Both the position numbers and the translations under genes were made by a program. From positions 1 through 5,953 of the forward strand of contig JACZKF010000087.1 in assembly GCA_014860175.1 (NCBI GenBank): a stretch of 5,953 nucleotides of DNA, read 5' to 3'. Origin of the DNA: Desulfuromonadales bacterium (GTDB taxonomy: Bacteria; Desulfobacterota; Desulfuromonadia; Desulfuromonadales; JACZKF01). Shown one piece after another: positions 1 through 5,953 of this stretch; within the stretch, counting starts at the first letter, position 1; the number at the start of each line of letters is the position of its first letter. Below the pieces are notes generated by a model that worked only from the letters and a program-made list of their open reading frames with translations, was not told where the DNA came from and did not search any database.

Positions 1-887
1 ATCTGGAGGGGCGGGAGCAGACTCTGGCGGTGGCTCGGATCCAGGGGAACATCGAGCAGGGGTTGAAGTGGAATCCGGCTTTCCAGCAGACGACGGTCGA
101 TCTCTACCGGGATCTGTCCCGGGCAGCCGGCGGCGAGCGCAAACTCGACCTGATCATCTGGCCAGAGAGCGCCACCCCGTTTTATTTCCAGGATGCCGGC
201 CCCCTGGCCCATACCGTTGGCCAAGTGCCGCCCGATACCGGGGCTTTGCTCCTGTTCGGCAGCCCCGCCTACGAGCCTTCCGGCCCTGACTTCCGGTATC
301 TGAACAGCGCTTTTCTCCTCTCCGCCGAAGGGGGGATGCTGGGACGTAGCGACAAGGTTCACCTGGTCCCCTTTGGCGAATATGTCCCCTTCGGCCGGTG
401 GTTCCCTTTTATCGACAAACTGGTGGTAGGGATTGGTGATTTCTCCCCCGGAACCATCACCCCATTGCCGATGAATGGCCACCAGGCCGGGGTCCTGGTC
501 TGTTTCGAGGGGATTTTTCCCGAACTGGCACGTGAGCACGTCCGCAAAGGGGCCGATTTGCTGGTAAATATCACCAACGATGCCTGGTTCGGCCACTCCT
601 CCGCCCCCTGGCAGCACCTGGCGATGACCCGGTTTCGGGCGGTGGAGAACCGCATCTGGGTCGCTCGGGCCGCCAACACCGGGATCACCGCTTTCATCAC
701 CCCCGCGGGACGGATCACCGCCCAGACGCCGCTGTTCGAAACCGCCTCCCTGGTCGACACGGTCGGTCTGGGGGCGGCACCGACCCTCTATGGGCGCCTC
801 GGCGACCTCATCCCGGCCATCTTCCTGGGGCTCACCCTGATCGGGATTTTTTGGCTGCGCCGTGGTCGCCGGGAGCGCCATGGATGA
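1..887 (+). CDS. lnt: Apolipoprotein N-acyltransferase, C-terminal part (5' truncated by window)
   Basis: Lnt is an inner-membrane enzyme that transfers an acyl chain from a phospholipid to the N-terminal cysteine of diacylated lipoproteins, the last step of lipoprotein maturation. The reading frame is open to the left edge (first whole codon at base 3), so the GTG at base 30 is an internal valine, not the start; the upstream membrane helices lie outside the window. What is seen is the nitrilase-like (CN-hydrolase) domain followed by a last hydrophobic helix (around bases 795-855) and an arginine-rich tail. The catalytic triad of the family is intact: Glu in WPES (bases 165-167), Lys in SDKVHL (354-356) and Cys in LVCFE (501-503). 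The spacings of 63 and 49 residues are close to those of E. coli Lnt (68 and 52). The supporting FGEYVPF and NDAWFG motifs are present. The stop at 885-887 overlaps the next gene by 8 bases, which suggests translational coupling. Identification is secure. Confidence 0.96.
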   Translation, partial: LEGREQTLAVARIQGNIEQGLKWNPAFQQTTVDLYRDLSRAAGGERKLDLIIWPESATPFYFQDAGPLAHTVGQVPPDTGALLLFGSPAYEPSGPDFRYLNSAFLLSAEGGMLGRSDKVHLVPFGEYVPFGRWFPFIDKLVVGIGDFSPGTITPLPMNGHQAGVLVCFEGIFPELAREHVRKGADLLVNITNDAWFGHSSAPWQHLAMTRFRAVENRIWVARAANTGITAFITPAGRITAQTPLFETASLVDTVGLGAAPTLYGRLGDLIPAIFLGLTLIGIFWLRRGRRERHG

Positions 888-1176
888 GTTCGACGGGTTC
901 GAACCGATCGAGCTGCCGATCGACGGGGTGCTCGACCTGCACACTTTCAACCCCAAGGAGATCGGGGAGCTGATCCCCGATTATCTCGGGGCTTGCCGGC
1001 AGCGGGGGATCCTTTCGGTCCGCATCATTCATGGCAAGGGTACCGGTGTCCTGCAGCGGCGGGTCCATTCGATTCTGCAGCGGCAGCCCGAAGTCACCTC
1101 GTTTCGCCTGGCCGGCGAGGATGGCGGCGGCTGGGGGGCAACTCTGGTCGAATTGCGGCCGCTCCCTCCAGGTTGA
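880..1176 (+). CDS. Small stand-alone Smr-domain protein (98 aa)
   Basis: This protein consists almost only of a Smr (small MutS-related) domain, a fold found at the C-terminus of MutS2 and in SmrA/SmrB, where it acts as a nuclease on DNA or RNA. Both family motifs are visible: LDLH at residues 18-21 and HGKGTG at 51-56, followed by the usual WGATLVEL end at 85-92. There is no MutS ATPase, and no long N-terminal extension like that of SmrB. I chose the ATG at 880 because GGGAG lies at 871-875; a GTG at 862 in the same frame would add six residues without a better ribosome-binding site. The start lies inside the last codons of lnt, so the two are probably co-translated. The substrate cannot be told from the sequence. 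The position before prfB makes a link to mRNA or ribosome quality control conceivable, but that is inference. Confidence 0.88.
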   Translation: MDEFDGFEPIELPIDGVLDLHTFNPKEIGELIPDYLGACRQRGILSVRIIHGKGTGVLQRRVHSILQRQPEVTSFRLAGEDGGGWGATLVELRPLPPG

Positions 1177-1239
1177 CGTTTTTGCCCCCGGCCCCCGAAT
1201 CACCCTTATCCCCTTTTCATTTCTCTACAAGGAGTCGCG

Positions 1240-2335
1240 ATGTTTCGTGAAGAGCAGGAAACCCTCACCCTTCTGAAGAGCAAGCTCGACGAGCTGAGGA
1301 GGTATCTTTGACGTCGATGGCAAACGGGAGCGGGTGGCGGAGCTGGAGGTGGAGATCGCTCGCCCCGAATTCTGGAACCAGGGGGAGCGTGCCCAGGAGC
1401 TGCTGAAGGAGCGCACCGGGCTGCAGAAGATCGTCGACAACTGGGTCGGGGCCTGGCAGGAGCTCGAGGACCTGCAGCTGCTCGCCGAATTGGGCGAAGA
1501 GGGGGAGGACGAGGCGACCCTGGGCGAAATCCGGGAGCTGTTGCCGGCTCTGGAGCAGCGGGTGACCCGGATGGAGTTCGCCCGCATGCTCTCCGGCGAG
1601 CACGACCCGAGCAACGCCCTGGTCAGCATCAACGCCGGCGCCGGCGGCACGGAGGCGCAGGACTGGGCCGAGATGCTGCTGCGGATGTATCTGCGCTGGT
1701 GCGAGAAAAAGGGGTACCGGACCGAAATTACCGATTACCAGCCGGGCGAAGAGGCCGGCATCAAGGGGGTCACCTTCACAGTCGAGGGGAGCTATGCCTA
1801 CGGCTGGCTGCGGGCGGAGATGGGGGTACATCGCCTGGTGCGGATCTCCCCTTACGATGCAAGCGCCCGACGCCACACCAGCTTCTGCTCGGTGTTCGTC
1901 TTTCCCGAGCTCTCCGACGAGATCGAAGTGGAAATCGACGACAAGGACCTGCGGGTCGACACCTACCGCTCCAGCGGCGCCGGTGGTCAGCATGTCAACA
2001 AGACCGAATCGGCCATCCGCATCACCCACATGCCGAGCGGGGTGGTGGTCGCCTGCCAGAATGAGCGCTCTCAGCACAAAAACCGGGCGACGGCGATGAA
2101 GCAGCTCAAGGCGCGCCTTTATGAGTTGGAGCGGCAGAAAAAAGCGGCAGAGGCGGAGGTTTTGAGCGGCGAGCGCAAGGAGATCGGCTGGGGAAGCCAG
2201 ATCCGCTCCTATGTTCTGCACCCCTACCGGATGGTCAAAGACCATCGTACCGGCCATGAAATCGGCAATACCGATGCCGTCCTCGACGGCGGCCTCGACC
2301 CCTTCATCGAGGCCTACCTCCTCAGCGGCAAATAG
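1240..2335 (+). CDS. prfB: Peptide chain release factor 2, made by programmed +1 frameshift
   Basis: RF2 recognises UGA and UAA in the ribosomal A site and triggers peptide release. The gene starts at ATG 1240, with AAGGAG at 1229-1234 five bases upstream. It reads 23 codons to TGA 1309-1311, then continues in the +1 frame from GAC 1310 to TAG 2333-2335. The joined protein is 364 residues, against 365 in E. coli. The first frame ends RRYL and the second opens DVDGKRERV, matching the family across the join. Visible parts are an N-terminal helical domain with WNQGERAQ, the GGTEAQDWAEM region, the stop-codon recognition loop with SPY at 203-205 (usually SPF), and the catalytic GGQ at 248-250 in SGAGGQHVNKTES. 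The residue four before the GGQ is Ser (E. coli K-12 has Thr246). A start at ATG 1334 would wrongly drop about 31 residues. The stop is TAG, read by RF1 and not by RF2. As in E. coli, lysS follows. Confidence 0.97.
1297..1312 (+). promoter_or_regulatory. RF2 autoregulatory +1 frameshift site
   Basis: Internal Shine-Dalgarno AGGAGG (1297-1302), three-base spacer TAT, slippery CTT (1306-1308), then TGA followed by C. When RF2 is scarce, the ribosome pauses at UGA, the peptidyl-tRNA slips from CUU to UUU, and reading resumes at GAC 1310. When RF2 is plentiful it terminates here after 23 residues. The arrangement is that of the known prfB site. The SD here is AGGAGG instead of the AGGGGG of E. 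coli, so it pairs perfectly with the 16S anti-SD. Confidence 0.97.
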
Positions 2336-2420
2336 GGGAGCTGGCAGGCGCCCAAGTCTGGCTGCGAACGGGCCGGCGCCTCGCTCCAAGCGTAGCGGGA
2401 AGGCGGTGCCGCGCCTGCTC

Positions 2421-2443
2421 AAAGCTGGCTTTGTCCCGGCTTT
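2421..2443 (+). terminator. Weak hairpin after prfB, doubtful terminator
   Basis: AAAGCTGG (2421-2428) can pair with CCGGCTTT (2436-2443) in eight base pairs including one T-G wobble, with a seven-base loop. It lies 85 bases after the prfB stop and just before the putative lysS promoter. The bases that follow are pyrimidine-rich (CTCCTT) but there is no real T-run, so intrinsic termination is uncertain. The 85 bases before it hold no gene, only a 7-bp GC inverted repeat (2346-2352 with 2375-2381, loop of 22). Confidence 0.2.
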
Positions 2444-2447
2444 CTCC

Positions 2448-2474
2448 TTGACTTGCCCCTGCCCCGGGTATAAG
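2448..2474 (+). promoter_or_regulatory. Putative sigma-70 promoter for lysS
   Basis: TTGACT (2448-2453, five of six to the -35 consensus) and TATAAG (2469-2474, five of six to the -10 consensus) are separated by 15 bases, shorter than the ideal 17. TAAGGT at 2471-2476 would give 17 bases but matches poorly. It sits 43 bases upstream of the lysS start in the only sizeable gene-free gap before it, so lysS may have its own promoter as well as read-through from prfB. Confidence 0.5.
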
Positions 2475-2517
2475 GTGACTGGCCTGAAAAACCCTGGATG
2501 AAAGGTATTCAGAGGGT

Positions 2518-3995
<1,478 letters not shown>

Positions 3996-3999
<4 letters not shown>

Positions 4000-4019
4000 G
4001 GGCGCCGCATGCGGCGCCC
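3996..4019 (+). repeat. REP unit 1
   Basis: GTAG at 3996-3999, then the palindrome with arms GGGCGCCGCA (4000-4009) and TGCGGCGCCC (4010-4019). It contains the lysS stop codon. Confidence 0.78.
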
Positions 4020-4035
4020 TCTCCCTCTGGAACCT

Positions 4036-4059
4036 GGGCGCAGCATGCTGCGCCCCTAC
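4036..4059 (-). repeat. REP unit 2, inverted
   Basis: Palindrome with arms GGGCGCAGCA (4036-4045) and TGCTGCGCCC (4046-4055), then CTAC (4056-4059), which is GTAG on the minus strand. Same family as unit 1, with one compensatory base-pair change. Confidence 0.78.
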
Positions 4060-4075
4060 AGGGTCTGACCTTATC

Positions 4076-5329
4076 ATGTCCTACGAATGGTTCATCAGCC
4101 TGCGCTACCTGCGAGCCAAGCGCAAGCAGACCTTTATCTCCATCATCTCTTTCATTTCCATCGCCGGGGTGACCTTGGGGGTGGCGGCGCTGATTCTGGT
4201 GCTGGCGATCATGACCGGTTTTCACGACGGAGTGCGCCAGCAGATTCTCGGCAACGTTCCGCATGTGCTGATCCAGAAGTACGGCGAGGAGGTCAAGGGG
4301 TATGACGAAGTGGTAAAGCTGGCCCAGGGGATCCCGCATGTCACCGCGGTCACCCCCTTCGTCTCCAAGGAAGCGATGCTCCTGTCCCGGCAAAATGTCG
4401 CCGCGGTCAGTATCAAGGGGGTGCGCCCCGGCAACAAGATTTTCGATCAGGACTTTCTCTCCGTCGGCAACCAGCCGGTGGCGCCGCTGCTGTTCAGTCC
4501 GGCCGAAGACGCGCTGCCGGGGATTATCATCAGTCTCGACACAGCGACGACGCTGGGGGTGGCGGTAGGGGATTCGATCAATGTCATCCCGCCGATGTTT
4601 ACCATCACCCCCTTCGGCATGATCCCGAAGATGAAGCCCTTTCAGATCGTCGGTATCTTTCGCCAGCGTGGCGGTTTTCTTGAAACCTATTTCGGCTATA
4701 TCGAGTTTGCCCAGGCGCAGAAGTTTCTCGATCTCGAAGGGGCCGTCACCGGCGTCGAGGTCGACGTCACCAGCTTCGACCAGGCCCAGCCGGTGGCCGC
4801 CCAGTTGCGCCAGAAGCTCGATTTCCCCTACATTGTCCGCTCCTGGGAAGAGTTGTTCGGCTCATTCCTGTCGGCGCTGCGGCTGGAGAAGCTCGGCCTG
4901 TTCATTGTCCTGGGAATCATTGTTCTGGTCGCCGCCTTCAACATCGCCACCACCCTGATCATGGTGGTTATGGAAAAACACAAAGATATAGCCATTCTGC
5001 GTTCCATGGGAGCGACCTCCCGCAGTATCATGAAGATCTTCGTGCTCGAAGGGCTGATCATCGGCAGCGTCGGGACGACTCTGGGGACGCTACTGGGGCT
5101 GGTGCTGGCGAAAAATGCCGACCCGATCATCAAAGGGTTGGAAGGGCTGCTCGGGATCAGGATTTTCGACCAGGCGGTCTACGGCATGGACACCTTCCCC
5201 TCGGTGGTGGTCCCTTCGGATGTGGCGGCGGTCATCGCCATGGCTCTCGGCATCTCCCTTCTGGCCACCATCTATCCGGCCTGGCGGGCGGCGAAAATGG
5301 ATCCGGGGGAAGCGCTCAGGTACGAGTGA
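4076..5329 (+). CDS. lolC: Lipoprotein-releasing system permease, LolC/LolE family
   Basis: Inner-membrane subunit of the LolCDE ABC transporter (MacB-like type VII fold), which extracts mature outer-membrane lipoproteins from the inner membrane and hands them to the periplasmic chaperone LolA. The 417 residues show the family layout: a basic N-terminus (RYLRAKRKQ), TM1 at about 21-47, a large periplasmic domain (about 48-270), TM2 about 273-300, TM3 about 321-346, TM4 about 383-401, and the terminal WRAAKMDPGEALRYE. The cytoplasmic VMEKHKDIAILRSMGAT block after TM2 should contact the ATPase. The segment FTITPFGMIP (175-184) resembles the LolA-binding Hook of E. coli LolC more than LolE, hence the symbol. 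Upstream signals are weak: only AGGG at 4060-4063, twelve bases from the ATG, and no clear promoter, so read-through from lysS across the REP pair is likely. lolD follows after 25 bases. Confidence 0.93.
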   Translation: MSYEWFISLRYLRAKRKQTFISIISFISIAGVTLGVAALILVLAIMTGFHDGVRQQILGNVPHVLIQKYGEEVKGYDEVVKLAQGIPHVTAVTPFVSKEAMLLSRQNVAAVSIKGVRPGNKIFDQDFLSVGNQPVAPLLFSPAEDALPGIIISLDTATTLGVAVGDSINVIPPMFTITPFGMIPKMKPFQIVGIFRQRGGFLETYFGYIEFAQAQKFLDLEGAVTGVEVDVTSFDQAQPVAAQLRQKLDFPYIVRSWEELFGSFLSALRLEKLGLFIVLGIIVLVAAFNIATTLIMVVMEKHKDIAILRSMGATSRSIMKIFVLEGLIIGSVGTTLGTLLGLVLAKNADPIIKGLEGLLGIRIFDQAVYGMDTFPSVVVPSDVAAVIAMALGISLLATIYPAWRAAKMDPGEALRYE

Positions 5330-5354
5330 ACCCTCTGGCTTACGGAGTTGCGGC

Positions 5355-5953
5355 ATGATTGAAGTCAAGGGAGTAACCAAATCATTTGTCTCCGGCGCCC
5401 GCCGGGTGGAGGTGCTGCGGGGGATCGACCTGGCCGTCGACCGTGGCGAGCGGGTGGCGGTGGTTGGGGCCTCCGGCGCCGGCAAGACCACCCTGATGCA
5501 TATCCTGGGGGCGCTCGACCAGCCCACGGCCGGGCAGGTGAAGTTCGAAGATGTCGACCTGTTTTCCCTTCGCGGGGGAGACCTCGACGCTTTTCGCAAC
5601 CGGTCCGTCGGCTTCGTGTTCCAGTTCCATCAACTCCTCCCCGAATTCAGTGCGCTGGAGAATGTGATGATGCCGGCGCTGATCGCCCGCCGTTCGACCA
5701 AAGAGGCCACCAGTCGGGCGGGAGAGCTGCTGCGGGAGGTCGGGCTCGGCCACCGATTGACCCACAAGCCGGGCGAACTCTCCGGCGGAGAACAGCAGCG
5801 GGTGGCCATCGCCCGGGCGCTGGTGATGTCGCCGCGCCTGCTGCTCGCCGATGAACCGACGGGCAATCTCGACAGCCGTACCTCCGATGAAATTTATCGC
5901 CTGCTGCAGCAGCTGTACCAGGCCCATGGGCTGACGATGATTATCGTCACCCA
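5355..5953 (+). CDS. lolD: Lipoprotein-releasing system ATPase LolD (3' truncated by window)
   Basis: Cytoplasmic ABC ATPase that powers lipoprotein release by the LolC/E permease. Start ATG 5355 has GGAG at 5344-5347, seven bases upstream. 199 complete codons are visible, most of a protein usually near 225-235 residues. The nucleotide-binding motifs appear in order: Walker A GASGAGKTT (38-46), Q-loop Gln90 in FVFQFHQLLPEF, signature LSGGEQQR (142-149), Walker B LLLADEP (162-168) and D-loop NLD (171-173). The last two bases, CA, begin the codon expected to be the H-loop histidine after IIVT. The FQFHQLLPEFSALENV and ADEPTGNLDSRT blocks are typical of the LolD/MacB group, and the adjacent permease settles it as LolD. 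The 25-base gap after lolC implies one transcript. Confidence 0.95.
   Translation, partial: MIEVKGVTKSFVSGARRVEVLRGIDLAVDRGERVAVVGASGAGKTTLMHILGALDQPTAGQVKFEDVDLFSLRGGDLDAFRNRSVGFVFQFHQLLPEFSALENVMMPALIARRSTKEATSRAGELLREVGLGHRLTHKPGELSGGEQQRVAIARALVMSPRLLLADEPTGNLDSRTSDEIYRLLQQLYQAHGLTMIIVT

Noticed and set aside
30..32. GTG at base 30 as the start of the first gene
   Set aside because: The frame stays open to the left edge and the residues before it continue the Lnt sequence.
1173..1178. TTGACG at the smr stop as a -35 box for prfB
   Set aside because: No acceptable -10 hexamer lies 15-19 bases downstream; the gap is C-rich.
1309..1311. In-frame TGA in prfB as a pseudogene or sequencing error
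   Set aside because: The full programmed frameshift context is present and both frames match RF2 on either side.
1309..1311. The TGA as a selenocysteine codon
   Set aside because: RF2 is not a selenoprotein, and reading straight through in the zero frame would not give the RF2 sequence, which continues in +1.
1265..2422. Long minus-strand open frame of 385 codons opposite prfB
   Set aside because: It lies antisense to the well-conserved RF2 gene; long antisense frames are expected in GC-rich coding DNA, and the translation matches no family I recognise.
4000..4059. The palindromes as an ordinary intrinsic terminator of lysS
   Set aside because: Neither hairpin is followed by a T-run, and the GTAG ends and paired layout fit a REP element better; some effect on read-through is still possible.

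Overview
The window is a dense, all-plus-strand run of core genes from a GC-rich (roughly 60% or more by eye) Gram-negative bacterium. The order lnt, small Smr gene, prfB, lysS, lolC, lolD, together with the protein sequences, most resembles the Desulfuromonadia (Geobacter, Desulfuromonas and Pelobacter relatives). This placement is recalled from family sequences and gene order, not from a search. Outer-membrane lipoprotein genes confirm a two-membrane cell.

Layout: 1-887 is the 3' part of lnt (apolipoprotein N-acyltransferase), open at the left edge. A 98-residue stand-alone Smr-domain protein (880-1176) overlaps its end. After a 63-base C-rich gap comes prfB (1240-2335), which encodes release factor 2 in two frames joined by a programmed +1 frameshift at an in-frame TGA (1309-1311). 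Next is a 182-base gap with a probable sigma-70 promoter, then lysS (2518-3999, class II lysyl-tRNA synthetase). The 76-base gap after lysS is almost filled by a pair of inverted REP-type palindromes (3996-4059). lolC (4076-5329, lipoprotein-releasing permease) and lolD (5355 to the right edge, its ATPase) follow; lolD is cut exactly inside its H-loop histidine codon.

Functionally the window interleaves two jobs. The envelope genes act in series: Lnt adds the third acyl chain to lipoproteins, and LolCD then extracts mature lipoproteins from the inner membrane. The central genes serve translation: RF2 terminates at UGA and UAA and controls its own level through the frameshift, LysRS charges tRNA-Lys, and the Smr protein is a candidate nuclease.

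I see no wholly new system here. The points most worth a second look are the REP pair, whose two copies differ by a compensatory base-pair change and whose GTAG end supplies the lysS stop codon; the SPY tripeptide in place of SPF in RF2; and the perfect AGGAGG frameshift stimulator.
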